Positions 6,938 through 15,746 of a stretch of 64,000 bases of DNA are shown here, in pieces. How positions within the stretch are numbered: position 1 is the first letter of the stretch; every line of letters starts with the position of its first letter. A program made the position numbers and the translations under genes. The notes below the pieces were generated by a model. It was not told the origin of the DNA and searched no databases. It saw nothing but the letters and a program-made list of their open reading frames with translations. This stretch comes from Actinomadura rupiterrae (GTDB lineage: Bacteria > Actinomycetota > Actinomycetes > Streptosporangiales > Streptosporangiaceae), in NCBI RefSeq assembly GCF_024172125.1, contig NZ_JAMZEA010000004.1:831943-895942 (forward strand), given 5' to 3'.

Positions 6938-9199
6938 ATGGCCGCGCAAGCACCTCCCACAGGCCACATCGAGCTGGCGATCGGCGGGATGACCTGCGCT
7001 TCCTGCGCCGCCCGCATCGAGAAGAAGCTGAACCGGATGGAAGGCGTCACCGCCACGGTCAACTACGCGACCGAGAAGGCGACGGTTCAGTTCCCCGAGG
7101 GGGTGACCCCTGATGACCTGATCGCCACCGTGGTGAAGACCGGCTATACCGCCGAACTCCCGGCGCCGCCGAAGAGCGCGGAGAACGGTGCGGAGCCGGA
7201 GCCCCAAGACGAGCTGAAGCCGCTCCGGCAGCGGTTGATCACGGCTCTGGTGCTGTCGGTCCCGGTGATCGCTCTCGCGATGGTCCCGGCGTTCCAGTTC
7301 ACGAACTGGCAGTGGATGTCGCTGATGCTGGCCGCGCCCGTCGTCGTCTATGCGGGCTGGCCGTTCCACCGCGCCGCCTGGACGAACCTGCGGCACGGCG
7401 CGGCGACCATGGACACGCTGGTCAGCCTGGGCACGCTCGCCGCGTTCGGCTGGTCGCTGTGGGCGCTGTTCCTCGGGAACGCTGGCGAACCGGGCATGAA
7501 GCACGGCTTCGAGTTCTCGATGACCCGGTCGGACGGGTCGTCCAACATCTACCTGGAGGCCGCGGCCGGCGTCGTCGCCTTCATCCTGGCCGGACGGTAC
7601 TTCGAGGCGCGGTCCAAGCGGCGCGCCGGGGCCGCCCTGCGCACCCTGCTGGAACTGGGCGCCAAGGACGTCGCGGTCGTCCGCAACGGCGCCGAGCAGC
7701 GCATCCCGATCGACCAGCTGAGCGTGGGCGACGTGTTCGTCGTCCGGCCGAGTGAGAAGATCGCGACGGACGGCGTGGTCGACGAGGGCACCTCCGCCGT
7801 GGACGCGTCGCTGCTGACCGGCGAGTCGGTGCCGGTGGAGGTCGGTCCGGGCGACGCGGTGGTCGGCGCGACGGTGAACGCGGGCGGGCGGCTGCTCGTC
7901 CGGGCGACGCGGGTCGGCTCCGACACCCAGCTCGCGCAGATGGCGAAGCTGGTCGAGGACGCGCAGACCGGCAAGGCCAAGGTGCAGCGCCTCGCGGACC
8001 GGATCTCCGGGGTGTTCGTGCCGATCGTGATCGCGCTGGCCGTGGCGACGCTCGGGTTCTGGCTCGGCACCGGCGACGGGGTCGCGGCCGCGTTCACCGC
8101 CGCGGTGGCCGTCCTGATCATCGCCTGCCCCTGCGCGCTGGGCCTCGCGACCCCGACCGCGCTGCTGGTCGGGACGGGCCGGGGCGCCCAGCTCGGCATC
8201 CTGATCAAGGGTCCGGAAGTGCTGGAGTCCACCCGCCGGGTCGACACGGTCGTCCTGGACAAGACGGGCACCGTGACCAGCGGGCGGATGGCGCTCGTCA
8301 AGGTCGTCGCGGACGGCGCGGACGGCGCGGACGAGGACGAGGTGCTGCGCCTCGCCGGCGCGCTGGAGCACGCCTCCGAGCACCCGATCGCCCAGGCGAT
8401 CGCCAAGGGCGCGGCCGACCGGGTCGGCGAGCTGCCGCAGGTGCACGACTTCGGCAACATCGAGGGGCTGGGCGTCCAGGGCGTGGTGGACGGGCACGGC
8501 GTGCTCGTCGGCCGGCCGAAGCTGCTCGCCGAGTGGGAGCAGCACCTCACCCCGGTGCTGGAGCAGGCGATGGCCGAGGCGGCCGAGCGCGGCGAGACGG
8601 CCGTGGCGGTCGGCTGGGACGGCAGGGCCCGCGCGGTGCTGACCGTCGCGGACCAGATCAAGCCGACGTCCGCCGAGGCGATCTCCCAGCTGCGCGCGCT
8701 GGGCCTGCGTCCGGTGCTGCTGACCGGCGACAGCGAGGCCGTCGCCCGGACCGTCGCGGACCAGGTCGGCATCGACGAGGTGATCGCCGAGGTGCTGCCG
8801 GCCGACAAGGTGGACGTGGTGAAGCGGCTGCAGGCCGAGGGCCGGACGGTCGCGATGGTCGGGGACGGCGTGAACGACGCCGCCGCGCTCGCCCAGGCCG
8901 ACCTGGGCCTGGCGATGGGCACCGGGACGGACGCGGCGATCGAGGCGTCCGACCTGACCCTGGTCCGCGGCGACCTGCGGTCGGCGGCCGACGCGATCCG
9001 GCTGTCCCGCCGGACGCTCGGGACGATCAAGGGGAACCTGTTCTGGGCCTTCGCCTACAACGTGGCGGCGCTGCCGCTCGCGGCGACCGGCCTGCTCAAC
9101 CCGATGATCGCGGGCGGCGCGATGGCCTTCTCGTCGGTCTTCGTGGTGAGCAACAGCCTCCGGCTCCGCCGGTTCCGCCCGCTCAACGGCGACGCCTGA
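6938..9199 (+). CDS. copA: Cu(I)-exporting P1B-type ATPase CopA
   Basis: A 753-residue membrane ATPase that exports Cu(I). One N-terminal HMA domain carries GMTCASC (residues 17-23). The transmembrane metal site CPC lies near residue 397 (IIACPCALGLATPTA). The phosphorylated Asp is in DKTGT near 441, followed by the P1B-specific HP dipeptide in EHPIAQAI and by the hinge motif GDGVND near 642. The actuator TGES motif is present (LLTGESVPVE). The length is normal for the family. The ATG follows AAAGGAG with six bases between. It is the last gene of the copper operon and is followed by a strong terminator. Confidence 0.96.
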   Translation: MAAQAPPTGHIELAIGGMTCASCAARIEKKLNRMEGVTATVNYATEKATVQFPEGVTPDDLIATVVKTGYTAELPAPPKSAENGAEPEPQDELKPLRQRLITALVLSVPVIALAMVPAFQFTNWQWMSLMLAAPVVVYAGWPFHRAAWTNLRHGAATMDTLVSLGTLAAFGWSLWALFLGNAGEPGMKHGFEFSMTRSDGSSNIYLEAAAGVVAFILAGRYFEARSKRRAGAALRTLLELGAKDVAVVRNGAEQRIPIDQLSVGDVFVVRPSEKIATDGVVDEGTSAVDASLLTGESVPVEVGPGDAVVGATVNAGGRLLVRATRVGSDTQLAQMAKLVEDAQTGKAKVQRLADRISGVFVPIVIALAVATLGFWLGTGDGVAAAFTAAVAVLIIACPCALGLATPTALLVGTGRGAQLGILIKGPEVLESTRRVDTVVLDKTGTVTSGRMALVKVVADGADGADEDEVLRLAGALEHASEHPIAQAIAKGAADRVGELPQVHDFGNIEGLGVQGVVDGHGVLVGRPKLLAEWEQHLTPVLEQAMAEAAERGETAVAVGWDGRARAVLTVADQIKPTSAEAISQLRALGLRPVLLTGDSEAVARTVADQVGIDEVIAEVLPADKVDVVKRLQAEGRTVAMVGDGVNDAAALAQADLGLAMGTGTDAAIEASDLTLVRGDLRSAADAIRLSRRTLGTIKGNLFWAFAYNVAALPLAATGLLNPMIAGGAMAFSSVFVVSNSLRLRRFRPLNGDA

Positions 9200-9239
9200 C
9201 GCCGAGCACTCCGGGAGCGTTCCGCATCGGGCGCGCACG

Positions 9240-9273
9240 AGGAGGTCCGGCCCTTCGGGGCCGGGCCTCCTTT
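9240..9273 (+). terminator. Rho-independent terminator of the copper operon
   Basis: A 14-bp stem (AGGAGGTCCGGCCC with GGGCCGGGCCTCCT, one G-T pair) closes a TTCG tetraloop and is followed by TTT, 40 bases after copA. Confidence 0.93.
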
Positions 9274-9455
9274 CCGCCGTTCAGAGCAATTCCGGATAGT
9301 CACTCGAACTGCGCGTAGACGCCCTTTTTTGGCAGTGGTCACTATCTGTGGCCGCTTGTGGTCATACCCGTGGAGAACGAAAGATCGCTGGTCATGCTGG
9401 GGGCGTTCAGCGGGGACGAGGCGCCGGTTCCGAGGGGGGACGCGGCGCAGCGGGG

Positions 9456-10808
9456 GTGGCTTTGAACGATCCGAGCATCGGTGTGGCCGAGTGCCGCCTC
9501 TGCGGCGCCAAGGACCTGGCGAGCGTCGTCGACCTCGGGGCCACCCCGCCGTGCGAGCTGTTCCTGACCGCGGACCGGCTGGACGCGCCGGAGATGACCT
9601 ATCCCCTTCACCTGCGGGTGTGCCGGGAGTGCCGGCTGGCGCAGCTCCCGCCGCTGATCACGCCGGAGGAGACGTTCACCGAGTACGCCTACTTCTCGTC
9701 CTACTCCGACTCGTGGGTGCGGCACGCGAAGGCGTACGTGGACGCGGCGGTCGAGCGCGTCGCGCCGGAGTTCGTGGTGGAGGTCGCGAGCAACGACGGG
9801 TACCTGCTCCGGCACGTGGTGGAAAAGGGCATCCGCTGCCTGGGAATCGAACCGTCCGCGAATGTGAGCGAGGCGGCGCGGGAGAAGGGCGTCCCGACGC
9901 TGACCCGGTTCCTGACTCCGGAGACCGGGCAACAGGTCAGGGACGAGCACGGGCCCGCCGATCTCGTCGCGGCGAACAACGTTTACGCCCACATCCCGGA
10001 CATCGTCGGTTTCACCAGGGGCCTGCGCGCGCTCGTCGCGGACGACGGCTGGGTGTCGATCGAGATCCAGTACCTCGCGACGCTCATGGAGCTGGGCCAG
10101 TACGACACGATTTACCACGAGCACTTCCAGTACTACACGGTCGCGTCCGCGCAGCGCGCGCTGGCTAGCGGCGGCCTGACGCTGGTGGACGTCGAGCTGC
10201 TGCCTACGCACGGTGGCTCGATCCGCCTGTGGGCCCGTCCGCAGGGAGAGCCTGGACCGCGCGTGCACGAGCTGCTGCAGAAGGAACGCGAACAGGGGCT
10301 ACACAGCGACGAGGGCTACACGGCCTTCGCCCAGCGCGTCGCCAAGGTCCGCCGCGATCTGCTCAAGTTCCTTATAGCCGCGGCCGAGGACGGTAAGACC
10401 GTCGTCGGATACGGCGCTCCCGGCAAGGGAAACACGCTGCTGAACCACTGCGGCATCCGTTCCGACCTGCTCGCCTACACGGTCGACCGGAATCCCTACA
10501 AGCACGGTCGGTTCACGCCGGGAACGCGGATTCCGATCCTCCCGCCGGAGCGGATCGCTGAGGACCGTCCCGACTACGTGCTCGTCCTGCCGTGGAACCT
10601 GCGGGACGAGCTGTCCGAGCAGCTCGCCTACGTGCACGACTGGGGTGGACGGCTCGTCTTCCCGATCCCCGAACTGGACGTAGTGGAAGGCAGCTCATCG
10701 GTGGACGGCAGCACGTCGGTGGTCGGCAGCACGTCGGTGGTCGGCAGCTCGTCGGTGGTCGGCAGCTCGTCCGTGGTTGGCAGCTCGTCGGTGGAGGGCC
10801 GGTCATGA
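9456..10808 (+). CDS. Zinc-binding class I SAM-dependent (sugar C-) methyltransferase
   Basis: A 450-residue cytoplasmic enzyme with the three-part architecture of deoxysugar C-methyltransferases (TylC3/NovU type). The N-terminal zinc module has CRLCG ... CRECRLAQLP (residues ~11-70). The central Rossmann SAM domain has VEVASNDGYLL and GIEPSAN. The C-terminal domain has GYGAPGKGNTLLN and ends near FPIPELDVVEG. These enzymes methylate carbons of NDP-keto-sugars. The first gene of the sugar cassette, it overlaps the cytidylyltransferase by ATGA. The GTG at 9456 and TTG at 9462 are both possible starts. The last ~37 residues are a Ser-Val-Gly repeat (10689-10796), outside the domain. Confidence 0.85.
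   Translation: MALNDPSIGVAECRLCGAKDLASVVDLGATPPCELFLTADRLDAPEMTYPLHLRVCRECRLAQLPPLITPEETFTEYAYFSSYSDSWVRHAKAYVDAAVERVAPEFVVEVASNDGYLLRHVVEKGIRCLGIEPSANVSEAAREKGVPTLTRFLTPETGQQVRDEHGPADLVAANNVYAHIPDIVGFTRGLRALVADDGWVSIEIQYLATLMELGQYDTIYHEHFQYYTVASAQRALASGGLTLVDVELLPTHGGSIRLWARPQGEPGPRVHELLQKEREQGLHSDEGYTAFAQRVAKVRRDLLKFLIAAAEDGKTVVGYGAPGKGNTLLNHCGIRSDLLAYTVDRNPYKHGRFTPGTRIPILPPERIAEDRPDYVLVLPWNLRDELSEQLAYVHDWGGRLVFPIPELDVVEGSSSVDGSTSVVGSTSVVGSSSVVGSSSVVGSSSVEGRS
10689..10796 (+). repeat. 18-bp repeat at the 3' end of the methyltransferase gene
   Basis: Six 18-bp units of the form GGCAGCTCGTCGGTGGTC encode (Ser/Thr)-Ser-Val-Val-Gly-Ser and end 10 bases before the stop. Divergence is only a few bases. 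Confidence 0.92.
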
Positions 10809-11578
10809 AGGTGGTGCTGTTCTGCGGCGGGCTCGGGATGCGGATGCGCATGGGCACGCCCGGCGACGTCCCGAAGCCGATGCAGCTCGTCGGGCCGCGT
10901 CCGCTGCTGTGGCACGTGATGCGCTACTACGCGCACTTCGGGCACACCGAGTTCATCCTGTGCCTCGGCCATGCGCCGCACCACATCAAGGACTTCTTCG
11001 TCCAGTACACCGAGACGCACTCCAACGACTTCCGGCTGCGCGCCGGGCGGGTCGAGATGCTGTCCACCGACATCTCCGACTGGCAGATCACGTTCGTGGA
11101 CACCGGGGCCGAGTCGCCGATCGGCGAGCGGCTCCGGCGCGTCCGCAAGTACCTGGACGGGGACGAGATGTTCCTCGCCAACTACGCGGACGTGCTCACC
11201 GACGCGCCGCTGCCGGACATGATCGACCGGTTCGCCGGGTCGGACGCCGCCGCGTCGATGATGGTGGTGCCGCCGACCGACTCGTTCCACTGCATCGAGC
11301 TCGGCGCGGACGGCCGCGCGTCCGGGATCACCCCGGTCACCGAGATGCCGGTGTGGATCAACGGCGGCTACTTCGTGCTGCGCCAGGAGATCTTCGACCA
11401 CATCCCCGAGGGCGGCGACCTGGTCGCGGACGGCTGCGCGGCCCTGGCGAAGACCGGCGGGCTGCTCACCTACCCGTACCGCGGCTACTGGCGTCCGACC
11501 GACACCGTGAAGGAGCGCATCGCGCTGGACGAGGCGTACCTGCGCGGCGACCGGCCCTGGGCGGTCTGGGAGCGGTGA
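10805..11578 (+). CDS. Glucose-1-phosphate cytidylyltransferase-like nucleotidyltransferase
   Basis: A 257-residue enzyme of the sugar nucleotidyltransferase fold. FCGGLGMRMRMGTPGDVPKP is the signature loop followed by the catalytic Lys. EFILCLGHAPHHIKDFF and FLANYADVLTD match the RfbF/glucose-1-phosphate cytidylyltransferase group, which forms CDP-glucose from CTP and glucose 1-phosphate. The ATG overlaps the preceding stop (ATGA), implying translational coupling. No CDP-glucose 4,6-dehydratase is obvious nearby; the SDR at 12443 is the only candidate for the next step. The C-terminal WRPTDTVKE motif is intact. Confidence 0.87.
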   Translation: MKVVLFCGGLGMRMRMGTPGDVPKPMQLVGPRPLLWHVMRYYAHFGHTEFILCLGHAPHHIKDFFVQYTETHSNDFRLRAGRVEMLSTDISDWQITFVDTGAESPIGERLRRVRKYLDGDEMFLANYADVLTDAPLPDMIDRFAGSDAAASMMVVPPTDSFHCIELGADGRASGITPVTEMPVWINGGYFVLRQEIFDHIPEGGDLVADGCAALAKTGGLLTYPYRGYWRPTDTVKERIALDEAYLRGDRPWAVWER

Positions 11579-11672
11579 TCGGACATGCCCGGATCGCCCG
11601 CTCTTCCCCATTGATGCTTGCGTTGACGGCAGAATGCGGAGCGTCTCCGGAGAACTCCGGAGTGACAGCGGT

Positions 11673-11698
11673 CCCCGCGCCTCGGCCGAGGCGCGGGG
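11673..11698 (+). terminator. Perfect 26-base palindrome after the cytidylyltransferase gene
   Basis: CCCCGCGCCTCGG and its exact complement abut with no loop, about 95 bases after the stop. A smaller repeat of CTCCGGAG precedes it. It may act as a terminator or an operator; the next gene starts 93 bases later. Confidence 0.5.
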
Positions 11699-11791
11699 AG
11701 CCGCAGGTGCCGGACGGGCCCGGGGCGGGGCGCGGCCGGATCGACGCGGCCGCGGCCGGGGGGCGGCGGCGGTGACCAGGACGAGGAGACG

Positions 11792-12433
11792 ATGATTCGA
11801 CTGACGCCAGGGCACTGCTCGGAGATCCTGCTGCTCGGCGCGCACTGCGACGACGTGCCCATCGGCGCCGGCGGCACGCTGCTGCAGCTCTGCCGGGCCA
11901 ACCCCGGGCTGCGTGTGCGGGCGCTGATCCTGTCGGGCGCCGGGACGGTCCGCGAGGCCGAGGAGCGGGAGGCCCTCGACGCCTTCTGCCCGAAGGCGCG
12001 GCTGGAGGTGGCCGTCCTGGACATGCCGGACGGGCGGCTGCCCGCCTACTGGGAGCGCACGAAGGAGGCGCTGGAGGAGGTGCGGCGCGGCTGCGAGCCG
12101 GACCTGATCCTCGCCCCGAACGCCACCGACGCGCACCAGGACCACCGCGGCCTCGCCAAGCTCGTCCCGACCGTCTTCCGCGACCACATGACGCTCGGCT
12201 ACGAGATCCTCAAGTGGGAGTCGGACCTGACGCAGCCCGAGGTGTTCGTGCCGCTGGGCGAGCCCGTGCTCACCGAGAAGATCGAGCTGCTGCACCGCTG
12301 CTACCCGTCCCAGCACGACCGCACGTGGTTCGACGAGGAGACGTTCCGCGGCCTCGCGCGCGTGCGCGGGGTGCAGGCGGGCGACCGCTACGCCGAGGGC
12401 TTCCACACCAGCAAACTCACCATCCGATTCTGA
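11792..12433 (+). CDS. PIG-L/LmbE family deacetylase
   Basis: A 213-residue zinc-dependent N-deacetylase-like protein. The metal-binding motif usually written AHPDDE appears as GAHCDDVPIGAGGT (residues ~17-30), so the Asp pair is kept but the Glu is replaced. The distal site PNATDAHQDHRGLA supplies the conserved His. Family members remove acetyl groups from GlcNAc-type sugars or from acetylated metabolites. Context suggests a nucleotide-sugar or lipid-linked sugar substrate. The replaced Glu leaves activity uncertain. The next gene starts nine bases later, so the two are co-transcribed. Confidence 0.85.
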   Translation: MIRLTPGHCSEILLLGAHCDDVPIGAGGTLLQLCRANPGLRVRALILSGAGTVREAEEREALDAFCPKARLEVAVLDMPDGRLPAYWERTKEALEEVRRGCEPDLILAPNATDAHQDHRGLAKLVPTVFRDHMTLGYEILKWESDLTQPEVFVPLGEPVLTEKIELLHRCYPSQHDRTWFDEETFRGLARVRGVQAGDRYAEGFHTSKLTIRF

Positions 12434-12442
12434 GGAGAAGCC

Positions 12443-13459
12443 GTGCGCGTCCTGCTCACCGGCCACCAGGGGTATCTCGGCACGGTCATGGCGCCCGTGC
12501 TGAGCGCGGCCGGACACGAGGTCACCGGCCTCGACTCCGGGCTGTTCGCCGACTGCGTGCTCGGGCCGTCCCCGGACGATCCGGACACCCTGGCCGTCGA
12601 CCTGCGGGACGTCGACGCCGCCGCGCTCGCCGGGTTCGACGCGGTGGTGCACCTGGCGGCGCTGTCGAACGACCCGCTCGGTTCGCTGCGCCCCGAGATC
12701 ACCTACGACATCAACCACCACGCCGCGTCCCGGCTGGCCCGGCTCGCCCGGGAGGCCGGGGTGCGGCGGTTCCTCTACGCCTCGACGTGCTCGGTGTACG
12801 GGGCGAGCGGCGAGGAGCTGGTGGACGAAGACGCGCCGCTGCGTCCCGTCACGCCCTATGCCGAGTCCAAGGTGCGGGTCGAGGACGACATCTTCGCGCT
12901 CGCCGACGACGACTTCTCCCCCGTCTCGCTTCGCAACGCGACGGCGTTCGGGTTCTCGCCGCGGCTGCGCGCCGACATCGTGCTGAACAACCTCGTTGGG
13001 CACGCGTTGCTGTCCGGTGTGGTGAAGGTGCTGTCGGACGGCACTCCTTGGCGTCCCCTCGTGCACGCGCGCGATATCGCGGCCGCGTTCGCCGCTGTAC
13101 TGGACGCGCCGCGCGAGGCCGTCCACGCGAAGGCCTTCAACGTGGGCACCGAGCGGAACAACCTCCAGGTCGCGCAGATCGCGGAGCGCGTGAAAGAAGC
13201 GGTACCGGACGCTGAACTCGTCATCACAGGGGAGACCGGCGGCGATCCGCGTTCCTACCGTGTGGACTTCGCGCGCATACGAGAGGCGCTTCCCGGCTTC
13301 GACTGCGAGTGGTCCATCGCGGACGGCGCTACGGAACTGGCCGACGCCTACCGGAAGTACGGGCTGACGCAGGAGGCGTTCGACCGCCGCTTCACGCGCC
13401 TGGCCCGGCTCGCCGACCGCCGTGAGGCGGGAACCCTGGACGAGAACTTCCGCCCATGA
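12443..13459 (+). CDS. Extended SDR NDP-sugar epimerase/dehydratase
   Basis: A 338-residue NAD(P)-dependent enzyme. The dinucleotide motif is TGHQGYLG (GxxGxxG) at the N-terminus, and the catalytic Ser/Thr region (ASTCSVYG) is followed by YAESK (YxxxK). The substrate part contains DGTPWRPLVHARDIA, typical of UDP- or CDP-sugar epimerases. It probably modifies the CDP-activated sugar made by the neighbouring cytidylyltransferase; the exact reaction cannot be read from sequence. The GTG start follows AGGAGAA. Its stop overlaps the next start (ATGA). Confidence 0.85.
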   Translation: MRVLLTGHQGYLGTVMAPVLSAAGHEVTGLDSGLFADCVLGPSPDDPDTLAVDLRDVDAAALAGFDAVVHLAALSNDPLGSLRPEITYDINHHAASRLARLAREAGVRRFLYASTCSVYGASGEELVDEDAPLRPVTPYAESKVRVEDDIFALADDDFSPVSLRNATAFGFSPRLRADIVLNNLVGHALLSGVVKVLSDGTPWRPLVHARDIAAAFAAVLDAPREAVHAKAFNVGTERNNLQVAQIAERVKEAVPDAELVITGETGGDPRSYRVDFARIREALPGFDCEWSIADGATELADAYRKYGLTQEAFDRRFTRLARLADRREAGTLDENFRP

Positions 13460-13497
13460 CACCGGACAGTCCGCCTATGACACCGGACGGTCCGCCT
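13456..13497 (+). repeat. Duplicated 21-bp start-codon unit
   Basis: Two 21-bp copies differing at one base (ATGACACCGGACAGTCCGCC / ...GACGGTCCGCC) are followed by the related ATGACCGCGGAC. Each copy brings an in-frame ATG, so the translation start itself is repeated. Confidence 0.9.
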
Positions 13498-14769
13498 ATG
13501 ACCGCGGACGAGATGCATGCTCTGGTGGAGCGGCTGTATCCGCTCTGCCGGAGCATCACGGGGGACGGCGTCCGGCAAACGCTGGACGTCGTGGGGGAGT
13601 ACCTGCCGTCCCTGCGCGCGCACGAGGTCCCGACCGGGACGGCCGTGCTCGACTGGGAGATCCCCCGGGAATGGAACATCCGCGACGCCTACATCAAGGA
13701 CGTCGCGACCGGGGAGCGCGTCGTCGATTTCCAGGCGCTGAACCTGCACGTCGTCGGATACAGCACCCCTGTGCACGCGACGATGACGATGGACGAACTC
13801 GCTCCGCATCTGCATACGCTGCCCGACCAGCCGTCCTTGGTTCCCTACAGGACGAGCTACTACGCCGAGACGTGGGGCTTCTGCCTGAGCGAGAACACTC
13901 GCTTGTCCATGGGCGACGGGCCGTTCGAGGTCTTCATCGACTCCACCTTGGCGGACGGTCACCTCACGTATGGCGAGGCTGTGATTCCGGGTGCCAGCGA
14001 TAGGGAAGTGCTGGTTTCCTGCCACGTCTGCCACCCGTCCCTGGCGAACGACAACCTGGCCGGGATCGCGGTGGCTGTTGCCTTGGCGCAGCGGTTGCGG
14101 GAGCCGCGTCACACCTTCCGGTTCATCTTCGCGCCGGGGACGATCGGCACTATTACCTGGCTGGCGCGTAACCGTTCACGCGTGGATTCCGTCGCTCATG
14201 GGCTGACCCTCGCGTGCGCAGGAGACGAAGGCCAGATCCACTACAAGCGGAGCCGTCGCGGAGACGCACCTATAGACCGGGCCTTCGAGCATGTGCTCCG
14301 AGACCGTCCGCATACGATTCTCGACTTCTCCCCCTACGGGTACGACGAGCGCCAGTACTGCTCCCCCGGATTCAACCTTCCGGTCGGTTCGCTTACGCGG
14401 ACGCCCTACGCCGGGTATCCCGAGTACCACACGTCCGGGGACAATCCCTCGTTCGTCTCCCCCACCGCCATGAGCGACACGCTCGAAACGCTCTGGCAGA
14501 CCGTCCAGGTGCTCGAACGGGACCGGACGTACGTGAACCTCAGCCCCTATGGCGAACCCCAGCTGGGACGCCGCGGGCTGTATGCGTCCCTTGGCGGGCG
14601 CAGCGACACCAAGCAGACCCAGATGGCGATGCTGTGGGTGCTGAACCTGTCCGACGGGCAGCACGGCCTCCTCGACATCGCCGGCCGATCCGACCTGCCG
14701 TTCGCCACCGTCGCCGACGCCGCCGACGCCCTGCGCGACGCCGGACTCCTCAAGGAGTTGCAACCATGA
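13456..14769 (+). CDS. DUF4910-type aminopeptidase-like protein
   Basis: A 437-residue protein that resembles the DUF4910 family, which has an M28-like metallopeptidase fold. The likely metal site includes VSCHVCHPSLANDNLAG (residues ~190-206) and EYHTSGDNPSFV (residues ~323-334), and a winged C-terminal segment follows. Such proteins recur in surface-polysaccharide and natural-product loci, but their substrate is unknown. The first 14 residues come from a duplicated 21-bp unit that carries its own ATG, so three starts (13456, 13477, 13498) are in frame; the first overlaps the preceding stop as ATGA. The last overlaps the following gene, again as ATGA. Confidence 0.75.
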   Translation: MTPDSPPMTPDGPPMTADEMHALVERLYPLCRSITGDGVRQTLDVVGEYLPSLRAHEVPTGTAVLDWEIPREWNIRDAYIKDVATGERVVDFQALNLHVVGYSTPVHATMTMDELAPHLHTLPDQPSLVPYRTSYYAETWGFCLSENTRLSMGDGPFEVFIDSTLADGHLTYGEAVIPGASDREVLVSCHVCHPSLANDNLAGIAVAVALAQRLREPRHTFRFIFAPGTIGTITWLARNRSRVDSVAHGLTLACAGDEGQIHYKRSRRGDAPIDRAFEHVLRDRPHTILDFSPYGYDERQYCSPGFNLPVGSLTRTPYAGYPEYHTSGDNPSFVSPTAMSDTLETLWQTVQVLERDRTYVNLSPYGEPQLGRRGLYASLGGRSDTKQTQMAMLWVLNLSDGQHGLLDIAGRSDLPFATVADAADALRDAGLLKELQP

Positions 14770-15746
14770 CCGAGCTGAAGGCCGGCGACCTCGTCGAGGT
14801 GCGGAGCGCGGAGGAGATCCTCGCGACCCTCGACGAGCGGGGCGAGCTGGACGGCCTGCCGTTCATGCCGGAGATGCTGGCGTACTGCGGGCGCCGGATG
14901 ACCGTCCACAAGGTCGCGCACAAGCTCTGCGACACCATCAGCCGCTCGGGCATGCGGCGGATGGAGCGCGCCGTCCACCTCACGGGCGCGCGCTGCGACG
15001 GGTCGTCCCACGGCGGCTGCCAGACGGCCTGCTCGCTGTACTGGAAGGACGCCTGGCTCAAACCGGCCTCCGCTGGGACCGAAGCCGCCGCGGAGGACGA
15101 CGAGGGCGTCCGGAAGCTGCTGCCTCTGCTGGAGGTCAACACGCGCAAGGAGCCCGAGGCGGACGGCGAGGTCCGCTACTCGTGCCAGGCCACCGAACTG
15201 CTGCGCGCCGCCCCTGAGCGTGTAGGCGTGAAGAACGTCGGCCAGTTCGTGGACGACGTCCGTACCGGCAACAACAGTGTCGGCGAGTCCGTTAGGGCGT
15301 TCCTCATCGGCGGCTACAACCGCTACCAGGACGTCACGCGCGAGCGCCTTCCCAAGCCACTGCTCATCAACAAGGGTCTCCGCTGGGCACTGTTCGAAGG
15401 CGCGCTCGACGGCCGCACTCCTGTAGAGACGCTTGATTTGAAACCGGGCGAACTCGTCCGCATCAAGCCGCGTGCCGAAATCATCAAGACGCTCAACAAA
15501 GACCTGCTGAACCGGGGCATGGGCTTCGAGAACGAGATGGCCCGGCACTGCGGCAAGACCGCTCGCGTGCGCGCGCGGGTGGAGAAGGTCCTGGACGAGC
15601 GCACCGGACGCCTCCTCACCATGAAGACCCCCTGCATCATCCTGGAGGGGCTGGTCTGCGAGGGCGCCTACAACTTCAACTGCCCGCGCGAGTTCGTCCC
15701 CTTCTGGCGGGAGATCTGGCTAGAGCGCGTCCAGGACGCCCCTTGA
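14766..15746 (+). CDS. Unknown protein with two Cys-containing repeated domains
   Basis: A 326-residue cytoplasmic protein with no signal peptide or membrane segment. It is built of two related ~95-residue halves. The first (residues 1-100) has GDLVEVRSAEEI, MLAYCGRRMTV and a cluster CDGSSHGGCQTAC before SLYWKDAWL. The second (residues ~220-325) has GELVRIKPRAEI, MARHCGKTARV and CEGAYNFNC before PFWREIWLERV. The parallel cysteines suggest a metal or cofactor site in each half. I do not recognise an established function. The gene is coupled at both ends (ATGA before, TTGA after), which ties it tightly to the sugar cassette and the flippase. Confidence 0.7.
   Translation: MTELKAGDLVEVRSAEEILATLDERGELDGLPFMPEMLAYCGRRMTVHKVAHKLCDTISRSGMRRMERAVHLTGARCDGSSHGGCQTACSLYWKDAWLKPASAGTEAAAEDDEGVRKLLPLLEVNTRKEPEADGEVRYSCQATELLRAAPERVGVKNVGQFVDDVRTGNNSVGESVRAFLIGGYNRYQDVTRERLPKPLLINKGLRWALFEGALDGRTPVETLDLKPGELVRIKPRAEIIKTLNKDLLNRGMGFENEMARHCGKTARVRARVEKVLDERTGRLLTMKTPCIILEGLVCEGAYNFNCPREFVPFWREIWLERVQDAP

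Noticed and set aside
5558..9238. A 1226-codon open frame opposite copZ, the His-rich gene and copA
   Set aside because: Its sequence is Arg/Gly/His-rich low complexity with no family resemblance. It is the complement of three well-supported genes.
12443..13459. CDP-glucose 4,6-dehydratase
   Set aside because: It is an extended SDR, but I see no feature that separates dehydratase from epimerase, so I kept the broader call.
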